From contig JACKEC010000015.1 of assembly GCA_020633195.1 (NCBI GenBank), positions 847,421 to 911,420 of the forward strand: a stretch of 64,000 nt of DNA, read 5' to 3'. How positions within the stretch are numbered: the stretch's first letter is position 1; every line of letters begins with the position of its first letter. Below, in pieces: positions 17,626 through 26,905 of the stretch. The translations under genes were made by a program, and so were the position numbers. Source of the DNA: Sandaracinaceae bacterium. GTDB lineage: Bacteria > Myxococcota_A > Polyangia > Polyangiales > Sandaracinaceae. The notes beneath the pieces are model-generated. The model did not search any database and was not told the DNA's origin. It saw nothing but the letters and a program-made list of their open reading frames with translations.

Positions 17626-18879
17626 ATGGCGGCGAGCGACCGGGCGTGGCGCGCGCTCCTCGAGGAGCTCTACGGGCTCGCCCCGCGCGGGATCCAGCCG
17701 GGGCTCGACCGCGTCCACGCCGCGCTCGCGGCGCTCGGCGATCCGCACCGCGCCTTCGAGGTCGCGCACGTCGCGGGGACGAACGGCAAGGGCAGCGTGG
17801 CCGCGATGATCGCGCACGGGATCGTCGACCGCCGGGTCGGCCTGTACACGTCGCCGCACCTGCACTCGCTCACCGAGCGCTTCCGCGTCGACGGCGCGCC
17901 GGTCGCGCGCGAGCGCGTCATCGACACGTGGGCCGAGGTGAAGGACCGCCTCGCGCCGATCCCGCTGACCTTCTTCGAGACCGTCACCGTGCTCGCGTTC
18001 GAGATCTTCCGGCGCGAGGGCGTGGAGCTCGTGGTGCTCGAGACGGGGCTCGGTGGGCGCCTCGACGCGACCAACGTCTTCGAGCGGCCGCGGGTGACGG
18101 TGATCACGCGGATCGCGCTCGACCACCAGGCCTGGCTCGGGGACGACCTCGCGTCGATCGCGGCGGAGAAGGCGGGGATCCTGCGGGCCGGCGTGCCCTG
18201 CGTGGTCGGCGCGCAGGAGCCCGCGGCGGACGCGGTGATCGAGGCGCGCGCCGCGCAGCTCGGCGCGCCGCTGATCCGGCCGCGCTTCGACGGGCCGGGT
18301 CACGCGCTGCACGTGCGGAGCGCGCCGTACACGTCGCCGCTCCTGTCGCTCGCGCTCGAGGGCGACCATCAGCGGGAGAACGCGGCGGTGGCGGTCGGCG
18401 CGCTCTGGATGCTCGAGGACCAGGGCGTCCGCGTCGATCCCGCCCGCGCCGCGCGCGTCGACTGGCCCGGTCGCCTCGAGCGGCGGGCCTCGCGACCGGA
18501 CGTCCTCTTCGATGTGGCCCACAACCCGAACGGCGCCGCGACGCTCGCCGCGTACCTGCGCGCGCACCCGGGCGTCGGCCCGTTCGTGCTCGTCTTCGGC
18601 GCGATGCGCGACAAGGCGTGGGGCGAGATGCTCGCGCGGCTCCGCCCCGAAGTGTCGCACGTCGTCTTGACGGCCGCGGCGCTCGGTCGGAGCGAGGATC
18701 CCCACCGCATGGCCGAGCCCGGTGACCACGTGGAGCCCGACGTGGTGGCGGCGGTCGAGCACGCCCGTCGGCTCGCCCTGCCCGACGGCCTCGTCGTCGT
18801 CAGCGGCAGCGCCTTCGTCGTCGCGGCCGCGCGGGCGTTCGTGCTCGGGATCGAGAGCGATCCCCCGATCGCGATGTGA
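17626..18879 (+). CDS. folC: Bifunctional folylpolyglutamate/dihydrofolate synthase
   Basis: 417 residues. The Mur-ligase P-loop is VAGTNGKGSVAAM, followed by VGLYTSPHLHSLTERFRVDG (substrate loop), VLETGLGGRLDATN, and DHQAWLGDDLASIAAEKAGI. The C-terminal ligase domain has DVAHNPNG. It adds glutamate to dihydropteroate and folates. The ATG at 17626 is preceded by GGGAGG at about 7 bases. It is in an operon with accD. Confidence 0.96.
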   Translation: MAASDRAWRALLEELYGLAPRGIQPGLDRVHAALAALGDPHRAFEVAHVAGTNGKGSVAAMIAHGIVDRRVGLYTSPHLHSLTERFRVDGAPVARERVIDTWAEVKDRLAPIPLTFFETVTVLAFEIFRREGVELVVLETGLGGRLDATNVFERPRVTVITRIALDHQAWLGDDLASIAAEKAGILRAGVPCVVGAQEPAADAVIEARAAQLGAPLIRPRFDGPGHALHVRSAPYTSPLLSLALEGDHQRENAAVAVGALWMLEDQGVRVDPARAARVDWPGRLERRASRPDVLFDVAHNPNGAATLAAYLRAHPGVGPFVLVFGAMRDKAWGEMLARLRPEVSHVVLTAAALGRSEDPHRMAEPGDHVEPDVVAAVEHARRLALPDGLVVVSGSAFVVAAARAFVLGIESDPPIAM

Positions 18880-18890
18880 GCCCGCGCGGC

Positions 18891-20057
18891 CTACCGTCCG
18901 ATCCCGAAGACCACCAGCGCGACGGTCGCGCGCTGATTGGACCGCCAGCTCGCGGTCGTGGCGGGTGGGCCGCCGCCGCCGTAGAGGCCGAACGCGGAGG
19001 CGACCGAGCGCGCGCCGCGGCGCGTGACGCCGTCGCCGAGGCCCGTGAAGTCCACCTCGCCCCCCGGGTCGTCGCGAGAGCCGAACGCGCCGATCAGCAA
19101 GGCGTCCCCCGTGGCGATCGGGCCGGTGGCGACGCTGAGGGAGTTGGTCGTCGACGCGCCGCTGTCGGCGCTCGTCTCGGCCTGGAACGACCACGTCGCG
19201 CCGGGCCCCGCGCGGAGCTCCTGCACGAGGAGGTGGGTCTCGCGCGCCTCGCTCCACTCGAGGTGCACGGCGGGGCTCTCGCCCGCGGCGGCGACGCGCG
19301 TGAGCACGGCCAGGCCGCGCCGGTTGCCGTCGCTCGTCCGGAAGAACCTGTCGACGCGCAGGTCCCAGCCGTCGATCCGCGGCCGGGCGTCGTTGGTGCG
19401 GTGGAACCCGATCGCGACCAGCAGGTTGCCGGCGGTCGGCGGGGTGTCGAAGCGCGCGGTCGGGTCGAACCCGTCGGCGATCGCGAGCTGGACGCGGGTG
19501 ACGACCAGGGGCCCGGTGGTGGTGACGGAGGCCGCGGCCGAGAAGTCGCCGGGGCCGACCCCGTTGATCCCGCGGACGCGGTACCAGTAGGTGGTCGCCG
19601 CCGCGAGCCCCGCGTCGTCGTGCGCCGGGCTCGTCGGCGCGGCCGCGGTCGCGAACGGGCCGGGCGCGCCGCCCTCGTCGGGGGCGCGCTCGAGCTCGTA
19701 GCGCTCGGCCGGCCCGCCCGTCGTCGGGGGCGCCCACGCGACGCGCACCGAGGTGTCGGTGACGTCGCTGAACGTCGGGGTCCCCGGGGGTCCCGGCGCT
19801 TGGGGGACCGGCCCCCCGTCGGGCCGGCTCGCGTCGAGCCCACTCGCGTCAGGCACCGCGCCGTCGGCCGGCGTCGCCGCGTCCGACCGCCCCGCGTCGA
19901 ACCGCGCCCCCGCGTCGTCGGGCTGGCCGCCGTCGGAGCCCGGCGCCAGCGTCCCGCTGCGGTCCAGGATGCAGCCCGACGCGCCGAGCGCGAGCACGAC
20001 GAGCCCCGCGATCGCGGTGGCCGACCAGCGTCGTCGATCTCGAACGCGCCCGCGCAC
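18891..20057 (-). CDS. Lipoprotein with fibronectin type III domain
   Basis: 388 residues. The signal peptide (WSATAIAGLVVLALGASGC, lipobox GASGC) is followed by an Asp/Ala/Gly-rich linker, one fibronectin type III domain at about 95-185 (GTPTFSDVTDTSVRVAWAPP ... TTYWYRVRGINGVG), and a beta-rich C-terminal domain of about 200 residues ending TASWRSNQRATVALVVFG. The function is unknown, possibly surface binding. It starts with GTG and is divergent from the CapA-like gene. Confidence 0.75.
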   Translation of the reverse strand: MRGRVRDRRRWSATAIAGLVVLALGASGCILDRSGTLAPGSDGGQPDDAGARFDAGRSDAATPADGAVPDASGLDASRPDGGPVPQAPGPPGTPTFSDVTDTSVRVAWAPPTTGGPAERYELERAPDEGGAPGPFATAAAPTSPAHDDAGLAAATTYWYRVRGINGVGPGDFSAAASVTTTGPLVVTRVQLAIADGFDPTARFDTPPTAGNLLVAIGFHRTNDARPRIDGWDLRVDRFFRTSDGNRRGLAVLTRVAAAGESPAVHLEWSEARETHLLVQELRAGPGATWSFQAETSADSGASTTNSLSVATGPIATGDALLIGAFGSRDDPGGEVDFTGLGDGVTRRGARSVASAFGLYGGGGPPATTASWRSNQRATVALVVFGIGR

Positions 20058-20148
20058 TCGTTGAAGCTATCGGAGCCGTTCGGCGCGGACAACTGGCACA
20101 CCCCGCTCGATCACGACACCCTCGCCGTGTCTCGATGAGCTGTACCCG

Positions 20149-21285
20149 ATGAGTCGTGCCGCCGTTCGCACCGCGCTCCTCGCCGCGGGGGTCTCGCTCT
20201 CGCTCGCGACCTTCACCGCCGCGCAGCCCGCGACGGCGACCCGCCGGGTGATCCTCGGCGCCAGCGGGGACGTGCTCTTCCACACCCGCGTGGTCGACTC
20301 CGCGCTCGCGAACGGGGGCTTCGCGCACACGTTCTCCGGGCTGCGCCCGATCGTGTCCGAAGAGGAGATCGCCTTCGCGAACCTCGAGACGCCGCTGTCC
20401 ACCGCGCACGCGCCGATGCGCGGGGATCCGCCCCGGCTCGGCGCGCCGCCCGAGGCGGCGACGGCCATGCACGGCGCGGGCATCGACGTCCTGAGCCTCG
20501 CCAACAACCACGCCTGGGATCAGCGCGTCGAGGGGCTCGTCGACACCATCGCGGCGCTCGACGCGGCGCACATCGCGCACGTCGGCGTCGGGCCCTCGGA
20601 GGACGACGCGGCCGGGCCGATCGTCGTCGAGCGCGGCGGCGTCCGCGTGGCGTTCGTCGCGTTCACCGTGATCCTGCAAGGCCACCCGGGCACCCGCCGG
20701 CCGGCGGTGCGCGTCTCGATGTGGGACGAGCGCCGCGCGCGGGCCGCGCTCACCCGCGCTCGCGAGCAGGCCGACGTGGTCGTCGCCTCGATGCACTGGG
20801 GCCTCGGCTATCGACACGACGATCGCAGCGAGCAGCGCAGCCGCGCCGCGTACCTGGTCGAGCACGGAGCCGACGTGGTGCTCGGGCACGGGCCGCACGT
20901 GCTGCAGCGGGTCGAGCGCGTGCCCTCGCCGCGCGGCGAGGCGCTCGTCGTGTACAGCCTCGGCAACCTGGTCTCGAACCAGGGCTACGTGTACCGGCAG
21001 GGCCGCCGCGAGCCGGGCGTGGAGGTGCCCCTGCGCGAGCCCGCGACGCGCGACGGAGTGTGGCTCCGGGTGGCCGTCGAGCTCGAGGGCGACCGCGTCT
21101 CGCTCGGGGGCGTCGAGGCCGTCCCGCTGTGGACGCACAACAACTACTGGGACCAGGAGCGCCGCCGCGCGACCCGCGCGGACATCCGCGTCCTGCCCCA
21201 CGCGGAGGTCGCCGATGTGGCCCTCCGGGGGGAACGCCGCTCGGCGATCGAAGCGGTGCTCGGGACGGCGGTGAACCTGCTGTAG
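20149..21285 (+). CDS. CapA-family (poly-gamma-glutamate type) metallophosphoesterase-like protein
   Basis: 378 residues with an N-terminal signal peptide (TALLAAGVSLSLATFTAAQ). The CapA fold is recognisable by SGDVLF, FANLETPLST, DVLSLANNHAWD, VASMHWG, LGHGPHVLQ and YSLGNLV. These proteins are calcineurin-like and are linked to surface polyglutamate in Bacillus, but most bacterial members have no proven substrate. hemE follows after 10 bases. Confidence 0.85.
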   Translation: MSRAAVRTALLAAGVSLSLATFTAAQPATATRRVILGASGDVLFHTRVVDSALANGGFAHTFSGLRPIVSEEEIAFANLETPLSTAHAPMRGDPPRLGAPPEAATAMHGAGIDVLSLANNHAWDQRVEGLVDTIAALDAAHIAHVGVGPSEDDAAGPIVVERGGVRVAFVAFTVILQGHPGTRRPAVRVSMWDERRARAALTRAREQADVVVASMHWGLGYRHDDRSEQRSRAAYLVEHGADVVLGHGPHVLQRVERVPSPRGEALVVYSLGNLVSNQGYVYRQGRREPGVEVPLREPATRDGVWLRVAVELEGDRVSLGGVEAVPLWTHNNYWDQERRRATRADIRVLPHAEVADVALRGERRSAIEAVLGTAVNLL

Positions 21286-21295
21286 AGTCCCGCCC

Positions 21296-22342
21296 ATGAG
21301 CTCCATCCAGGACTCCTGCTTCCTCAAGGCGTGCCGCCGCGAGCCGACCCCTTTCACTCCCGTGTGGCTGATGCGCCAGGCGGGCCGGTACCAGGCCGAG
21401 TACCGAGAGATCCGGAAGAAGGTGAGCTTCCTCGAGCTCTGCAAGACGCCGGAGCTCGCGTGCGAGGTGACCGTCCACGCCGTCGATCAGCTCGGGGTGG
21501 ACGCCGCGATCTTGTTCGCGGACATCCTCCTGATCCTCGAGCCGCTCGGGGTGCCCTTCCACTTCGACGAGGGGCACGGCCCCGTGATCGACGGCCCGGT
21601 CCGCACGAACGCCGACATCGATCGCGTCGCGGAGTCGATCGTGGCGACCGAGTCGCTCGGCTACGTGATGGACGCGATCCGCCTCATCCGCGCCGACCTC
21701 GAGCCGCGCGGCGTCCCGCTCATCGGCTTCTCGGGCGCGCCGTTCACGCTCGCGTCCTACGCGATCGAGGGCGGCGGCTCGCGCGACTACCGCCACTGCA
21801 AGGCGCTGATGTTCGGCGACGAGGGCGCGTGGAACGCGCTCATGGCCAAGATCAGCGGCGCCATCACGAACTACCTCCTCGCGCAGATCGACGCGGGCGT
21901 GCACGCGGTGCAGCTCTTCGACTCGTGGGTCGGCGCGCTGAGCCCGGCCGACTACCGCCGCTACGTCCTGCCGCACGTCGCGCCGATCTTCGACGCCATC
22001 CGCCCGACGGGGGTGCCCGCCATCCACTTCGGTCAGGGCAACCCGGAGCTGCTCCCCGTGATCAAGGAGGCGGGCGGCGACGTGATCAGCGTCGACTGGC
22101 GCATCTCGATGGACGACGCGTGGTCACGCGTGGGCCCCGACGTCGGCATCCAGGGCAACATGGATCCGGTGGCGATCCTCGCCCCGCGCGAGGCGATGTT
22201 CGAGCGCGCGCAGGCCGTGCTCGACGAGGTCGGCGGCCGGCCCGGGCACGTGTTCAACCTCGGCCACGGGCTCCTGCGCTGGAGCGAGGTCCCACAGGTG
22301 CAAGCCCTCGTGGAGTACGTCCACGAGCGCTCGGCCCGCTGA
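21296..22342 (+). CDS. hemE: Uroporphyrinogen decarboxylase
   Basis: 348 residues, full length. The N-terminal family motif PVWLMRQAGRYQAEYRE carries the substrate-anchoring Arg residues. AILFADILLILEPLG holds the catalytic Asp, and GFSGAPFTLASYAIEG, QLFDSWVGAL and VFNLGHG complete the fold. It converts uroporphyrinogen III to coproporphyrinogen III in haem synthesis. The ATG is 10 bases after the CapA-like stop, so the two are probably co-transcribed. Confidence 0.97.
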   Translation: MSSIQDSCFLKACRREPTPFTPVWLMRQAGRYQAEYREIRKKVSFLELCKTPELACEVTVHAVDQLGVDAAILFADILLILEPLGVPFHFDEGHGPVIDGPVRTNADIDRVAESIVATESLGYVMDAIRLIRADLEPRGVPLIGFSGAPFTLASYAIEGGGSRDYRHCKALMFGDEGAWNALMAKISGAITNYLLAQIDAGVHAVQLFDSWVGALSPADYRRYVLPHVAPIFDAIRPTGVPAIHFGQGNPELLPVIKEAGGDVISVDWRISMDDAWSRVGPDVGIQGNMDPVAILAPREAMFERAQAVLDEVGGRPGHVFNLGHGLLRWSEVPQVQALVEYVHERSAR

Positions 22343-22359
22343 GAGCTAGAGAGGCGCGA

Positions 22360-22482
22360 TCAGGGCGCGCTGTCTTGCGTGTTCGCGTCGTCGGGGGCCG
22401 GACGGCTCGGGCCTCCGCAACCGAAGCCCGCGTCGAGGAGGAGCGCGGCGAAGACGAACGCGGCGAGCAGCAGCTTGGGCAT
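22360..22482 (-). CDS. Very small putative lipoprotein (40 residues)
   Basis: The peptide starts MPKLLLAAFVFAALLLDAGF, continues GCGGPSRPAPDD and ends NTQDSAP. It has a basic-hydrophobic signal and a Cys22 lipobox-like site, then a short Pro/Asp/Ser tail. It is the usual size of tiny lipoproteins. The lipobox (GFGC) is not ideal and no Shine-Dalgarno is clear. It converges on hemE. Confidence 0.5.
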   Translation of the reverse strand: MPKLLLAAFVFAALLLDAGFGCGGPSRPAPDDANTQDSAP

Positions 22483-22521
22483 GCGCCGAGCTTAGCGGAA
22501 CCCCCGCGACGACAGAACTGG

Positions 22522-22625
22522 CAAGGCCTGTCGAGAAATCGCCTCCGGCGATTTCTCTCCGGCGAGGGGCAAGCCCCTCGCGCTCCCCGCTGAGATCCTC
22601 CGACGCTTCGCGTCGTCGGACTCAG
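22522..22625. repeat. Three-hairpin intergenic repeat, copy 1
   Basis: The hairpins are GAGAAATCGCC-TCC-GGCGATTTCTC, GCGAGGGGC-AA-GCCCCTCGC, and CTGAG...CTCAG at 22590-22625. The first 77 bases match the copy at 49280 with only three substitutions seen by eye. The element lies where the small lipoprotein gene begins and includes the stop codon of the TPR gene at 22622. It probably acts as a terminator or REP-like element. Confidence 0.85.
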
Positions 22626-23797
22626 CGCGGCAGCGGCGCGTCGGGGACGTAGGCGGCCCGCACGCGGTCGCCGCGCGGGGGCAGGTAGTCGCGGCGGGAC
22701 TCCACGAAGTCGAGCAGCGTCGACGACGGGGGGCGGCTTCGACGGAACCCGGCTCGCAGGGTGGCCGGGTCGAGCGTGGTCTCGCGGGCGAACGCGCCGA
22801 CGAGCTCGGGCGCTCGCGCGAGGCTCCGCCGGTGGTCGGCGGTGAGCGCGAAGATCCACAGGTCCGGCGATCGGCGGCTGTCGGCGTCGACGCGCTCCTC
22901 GATCATCTCGCCCGAGAGCAGCGGGAGGATCGCGGCGGGGAGCCGGCCGCGGCCGGCGGCGATGACCGAGCCGCCGCACGCCCCGGCGACCGCTTCCGCG
23001 AGCGGCCAGTGCTCCTCGTCGATCGCGATCACGCGATGCGGCGCGGGCTGCAGGCGCTCGATGACCGCGCCCGCGTCCCCGAGCACGGCGGCGACCCAGT
23101 CGGCGTCCGCGGCGAGCTTCTCGTACCGCCCGCCGAGGGGGCCCTCGCCGTCGATCAGGATGGCGCCGTGCTCGACGAAGTAGAAGTCGCGGGCGTCGCG
23201 CATCGGGGGGCTCGCCTTCGCGCGATCGATGGCGAGCTCGAGCTTGTGACGCAGCGGCCGGACGCCGTGCAGCTCGCGGGTCGCGCCCTCGGCGGTGTCG
23301 AGGTCGCCCTTGAGCAGCGACGCCCACGCGAGCTCGAAGAGCGCGCCCGGGTCGTCGGCGAGGCACGGGTGCAGCGCGAGGGTCGCGAGCACCTTGTCGG
23401 GCTCCCCCGAGCGGGCGTGCGCGAGGGCGAGCTCGCTGCGGACGACCGCGTCGAAGGGGCTCATCGCGATCGCGCGCCCGAGCACCGCGGCCGCGCCGAT
23501 CGGCTCCTCGTCGCTGAGCAGCGCGCTGCCGAGCTCGAACAGGCGCTGCGGATCGTGGGGCGCGTCGGCCGCTCGATCGAAGAGCTCGCCGGTGCGCGCC
23601 TCCCCGCCGAGCCGGAGCACGTGGCCCGCGAGGTGGTAGAGCCCGTCGTCCTCGGGGTCGAGGCGCAGCGCCTCGACGATCAGCGGCCAGACCGCGTCGC
23701 TGCCGTCGCGCTCGAGCACCTCGCGCAGCCGCTCCTCGACCTCTCGGCGAGCCTCGCGTCGCTTGCGGGACCCGAAGATGTTGCCGAGCCAGCCCAC
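22622..23797 (-). CDS. TPR-repeat protein of unknown function
   Basis: 391 residues, cytoplasmic. The N-terminal basic helix (GSRKRREARREVEERLREVL) is followed by about five TPR-like helix pairs up to residue 175 (LYHLAGHVLRLGGEARTGEL; LFELGSALLSDEEPIGAAAV; ALFELAWASLLKGDLDTAEG). The C-terminal alpha/beta domain (about 195-390) is unrecognised. The downstream end lies in the repeat element. It is co-directional with the yacG and outer-membrane genes, one base after the latter's stop. Confidence 0.65.
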   Translation of the reverse strand: MGWLGNIFGSRKRREARREVEERLREVLERDGSDAVWPLIVEALRLDPEDDGLYHLAGHVLRLGGEARTGELFDRAADAPHDPQRLFELGSALLSDEEPIGAAAVLGRAIAMSPFDAVVRSELALAHARSGEPDKVLATLALHPCLADDPGALFELAWASLLKGDLDTAEGATRELHGVRPLRHKLELAIDRAKASPPMRDARDFYFVEHGAILIDGEGPLGGRYEKLAADADWVAAVLGDAGAVIERLQPAPHRVIAIDEEHWPLAEAVAGACGGSVIAAGRGRLPAAILPLLSGEMIEERVDADSRRSPDLWIFALTADHRRSLARAPELVGAFARETTLDPATLRAGFRRSRPPSSTLLDFVESRRDYLPPRGDRVRAAYVPDAPLPR

Positions 23798-23798
23798 G

Positions 23799-24659
23799 TC
23801 ACAGATGGAAGGTGACGCCGACCTGGCCGCGGATCTGGATCCCCACGGCGTCGCCGGTCTCGGAGAAGTCGATGGTGCCCGCGGTGCTCGGATCGTCGAT
23901 GCGCTGGCGGCTCATGTTCAAGATGTCGGCGCTGAACGCCGCGCCGATCGAGAACCACTCGACGAGGTAGACGTCGAGGCCGACGGCCCCGTTGAACGCG
24001 AAGCCGAAGACCGTCGTCTGGCTGTTCGCGGGCGCCATGTAGTTCGAGTCGCCGTGCCAGCCGAGGCCGAAGCCCACGCGCAGGTACGGCTTCACGACGG
24101 GGATGGGGAGCATGAGGGTCGCCTCGGCGGTCGCCGTCCCCACGTCGAATCCGTCGCTGTAGTGCGCGAGGGTGCCCCGCACGCCGACGGCGAGGAACTC
24201 GATGCGGAAGCCCGCCGCCACCGACCCCATCGGCCCGGTGCCGCTGAGCACCACGATGTCGGGGTAGTAGTTCGTCGCGTCGAGGGCGCGCATGTTCACG
24301 TACGAGAAGCCGCCCGCGATGTCGATCCAGAGGAAGTCGTACGGGTCGCCGCCGTCCTCCTCTTCCTCTTCCTCCTCGGCGGGCGCGCGGCCCGCGGGCT
24401 GAGGCAGCCCCGGGGCGCCCGCCGTGCCCTCCGACCTCGGGGGCGGGCTCGCGGTCGTGGCGCCGGACCGCTGCGGCGGCGGGTCCTCGGCCTGCGCGCG
24501 CGGGGGCGGTGGCGTCCGGGCCGGGGGCGCGGCCTCGGGCTCCGCGGCGTCCTCGGTCGAGTCGGCCGGCTCCGGGTCGTCGTCGGGGGCGCTGGCCTGC
24601 GCGAGCGCGACCGACGGCGCGAGGCACCCGACGAGGAGCGCGAGCAGCGGCGCCCTCAC
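23799..24659 (-). CDS. Outer-membrane beta-barrel protein
   Basis: 286 residues: a signal peptide (LLALLVGCLAPSVALAQ), a long Pro/Ala/Glu linker ending in an eight-Glu run (PAEEEEEEEED), then a beta-rich domain of about 180 residues with alternating strands (VKPYLRVGFGLGWHGD; GVRGTLAHYSDGFDVGT) ending GQVGVTFHL. The terminal aromatic/hydrophobic strand fits an eight-stranded barrel. The GTG start at 24659 overlaps the yacG stop (GTGA). Confidence 0.75.
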   Translation of the reverse strand: MRAPLLALLVGCLAPSVALAQASAPDDDPEPADSTEDAAEPEAAPPARTPPPPRAQAEDPPPQRSGATTASPPPRSEGTAGAPGLPQPAGRAPAEEEEEEEDGGDPYDFLWIDIAGGFSYVNMRALDATNYYPDIVVLSGTGPMGSVAAGFRIEFLAVGVRGTLAHYSDGFDVGTATAEATLMLPIPVVKPYLRVGFGLGWHGDSNYMAPANSQTTVFGFAFNGAVGLDVYLVEWFSIGAAFSADILNMSRQRIDDPSTAGTIDFSETGDAVGIQIRGQVGVTFHL

Positions 24660-24841
24660 GACGGCTGCTCGTCGCGCGACCGGTCGGGCGCCGGGACTTG
24701 CGGGGCGCCCTCACCGATCCGGTAGCCCTCGCCGATCCACTGGCCAAGGTCGATGGATTGGCAGCGCTCTGAGCAGAACGGCCCGAGCTTCGACGGAGAT
24801 CCGGCGGCGATCAGCCGCTTGCAGATGGGGCAAGAACGCAT
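24656..24841 (-). CDS. yacG: DNA gyrase inhibitor YacG-type zinc protein
   Basis: 61 residues. CPIC (Cys4/7) and FCSERCQ (Cys23/27) make the four-Cys zinc site of YacG, followed by the family's IDLGQWIGEGYRI segment. In E. coli YacG binds GyrB and blocks DNA binding. The start at 24841 is the only plausible ATG. A longer upstream frame exists but is a shadow of the opposite-strand lipoprotein gene. It is translationally coupled to the downstream barrel gene. Confidence 0.92.
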   Translation of the reverse strand: MRSCPICKRLIAAGSPSKLGPFCSERCQSIDLGQWIGEGYRIGEGAPQVPAPDRSRDEQPS

Positions 24842-24925
24842 CGTCGAAGGAAGGGTAGCACCGTCTCCGTTTGTGCTCGCGGGGGTCGATCGAATAGGCT
24901 CGCCGCGCACTCCGAAGGGACTCGC

Positions 24926-26899
24926 ATGACCACGTTCAGGTTGTTCGCGCTCACGGGCCTCTCGCTCACTCTGGCCGCCGGTTGCGGCGGAGGCGGCGTC
25001 CGCCTGACCCCCAGCTTCGTCGCCGTCCACAACACGATGGCCGCGATGGGCCTCACCCAGAGCGTCGAGATCGAGGAGGGCTCGATCGGCGAGGGCGAGG
25101 CCCGCTTCCTGCGCCGCTCGCTGACGGCGGGGCAGTGCTACACGCTCGTCGCCTTCGGCGGCGGCGGGGTCCGCGACATCGACCTCGTGGTCAAGGACGA
25201 CCGCGGCGAGCCCGTCGCGTCGGACAACACCACCGACGACCAGGCCGCGGTGCAGTTCTGTCCGGAGGTCGACGGCGAGTACGAGATCGGCGTGTCGATG
25301 GAGGAGGGCGGCGGCGACTTCGTCCTCACCGGTTGGTCCGGCATGCCCTCGGGCGGCGGGTCGCTCGCCTCGGGCGGCGGCCGCGGCTCGTGCGCCTCGC
25401 CCATCCCGCTCCCGCTCGGCACCACGGTCGCCGGCGACACCACGCGCGGCACCAACTCGATGTCGGGCAGCTGCATCCGCGGCGGCGACGCCCCCGAGCT
25501 CGTGTACGCCGTCACCCTCGAGCGGCGCGCGCAGCTCTCGGTCACCATCACCTCGAACTACGACGGCGCGCTGTACCTGCTCGGGGCCTGCGGCGAGGAG
25601 CGCTCCGAGATCGCGTGCAACGACGACGCGCCGACCACGGAGCGGTCGCACGTCGAGGCGACGCTCGATCCGGGCACGTACTACGTGGTCGTCGACGGCT
25701 ACGCGAGCGGCGCGGGGCAATTCTCGTTGACCGCGGAGGTCGCCGAGCTCGAGAGCCTCGCGCAGGTCTGCAGCGGCGCCACCCCGCTCCAGGCGGGGCA
25801 GGCCGTGACGGGCAGCACCACCGGCCGGCCGAGCTACTTCACGGCCACGTGCGCCGGCGGCGCGCGCTCGCCGGATCGCGTCTACACCTTCGACGTCGCG
25901 ACCCGGTCGCGGATGCGCCTGCGGATGCAGAGCACGTACGACGGCGCGATCTACATGCGCAGCGACTGCCAGAACCCGAACTCCGAGATCGCGTGCAACG
26001 ACGACCACCGCGACACGCGGCACTCGATGCTCGTGACGACGCTCGACCCGGGCCGCTACTACATCTACGCGGACGGCTTCAGCGACGGCAGCGCGGGTGA
26101 CTACTCGCTCCGCGCCGACGTCGCGCCGCTCACCGGCGGGGCGGCGGCGGCCGACAACTGCGGCGCGCCGGGCCAGGCCACCGCGGGCCAGGACATCGAC
26201 ATCGACACGTTCCCCGCGAGCGACGACTTCGCGGGCAGCTGCGGCGGCCAGGGCGCGCCGGACACCGTCTACCAGATCACCGTCCAGAACCGCGTGCGCC
26301 TCCGCGCCCGGCTCGCCGAGGGCGAGTTCGAGGGCGCGCTCTACCTCCAGCGCACGTGCGGCGACGCGTCCACCGAGGTCGTCTGCGCGAGCGGCGGCCC
26401 CGGCCAGACGGAGCTCGACGCGAACCTGCAGCCGGGCACCTACTTCCTCGTGGTGGACGGCACCTCGCCGGACATGTTCGGGGCGGCGCGCATCGAGGTG
26501 CAGCTCGACGACCTCCAGGCGCTCGAGCGCGCTTGCCAGCAGGCGCCGCGCATCCGTCCCGGCCGCACGCTGACCGGCGACACGAGCGGCTCGATCGACC
26601 GCTTCCAGGCCACGTGCGCCGCGGGCGCGCGAAGCAACGACCTCGTCTACCGCCTCGTGCTCACGCGGCGTCAGCGCGTGCAGATCACCTCCGAGCAGCA
26701 GTTCGACGGAGCCATCTACGTCCGCCGGACGTGCACGGACATGTCGACCGAGGTCGCCTGCAACGACGACACGGGCGACAACCGCCACTCCGCCGTGGAC
26801 ACGGTCCTCGACCGCGGCACGTACTTCGTCTTCATCGACGGCTTCGCGAACCGCTCCCAGGGCGCGTTCACCCTCGACGTCCAGCTCACGAACCCCTGA
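24926..26899 (+). CDS. Lipoprotein with five beta-sandwich (PPC-like) repeats
   Basis: 657 residues. The signal peptide ends LTLAAGC and is followed by a divergent first unit and four clear repeats of about 125 residues. Each repeat ends in a turn of the form GTYYVVVDGYASG, RYYIYADGFSDG, TYFLVVDGTSP or TYFVFIDGFANR, and three have EIACNDD or EVACNDD before it, with paired cysteines. This resembles bacterial pre-peptidase C-terminal or calcium-binding sandwich repeats. No enzyme domain is present, so a surface or adhesion role is likely. Stand-alone promoter. Confidence 0.75.
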   Translation: MTTFRLFALTGLSLTLAAGCGGGGVRLTPSFVAVHNTMAAMGLTQSVEIEEGSIGEGEARFLRRSLTAGQCYTLVAFGGGGVRDIDLVVKDDRGEPVASDNTTDDQAAVQFCPEVDGEYEIGVSMEEGGGDFVLTGWSGMPSGGGSLASGGGRGSCASPIPLPLGTTVAGDTTRGTNSMSGSCIRGGDAPELVYAVTLERRAQLSVTITSNYDGALYLLGACGEERSEIACNDDAPTTERSHVEATLDPGTYYVVVDGYASGAGQFSLTAEVAELESLAQVCSGATPLQAGQAVTGSTTGRPSYFTATCAGGARSPDRVYTFDVATRSRMRLRMQSTYDGAIYMRSDCQNPNSEIACNDDHRDTRHSMLVTTLDPGRYYIYADGFSDGSAGDYSLRADVAPLTGGAAAADNCGAPGQATAGQDIDIDTFPASDDFAGSCGGQGAPDTVYQITVQNRVRLRARLAEGEFEGALYLQRTCGDASTEVVCASGGPGQTELDANLQPGTYFLVVDGTSPDMFGAARIEVQLDDLQALERACQQAPRIRPGRTLTGDTSGSIDRFQATCAAGARSNDLVYRLVLTRRQRVQITSEQQFDGAIYVRRTCTDMSTEVACNDDTGDNRHSAVDTVLDRGTYFVFIDGFANRSQGAFTLDVQLTNP

Positions 26900-26905
26900 T
26901 CGGAA

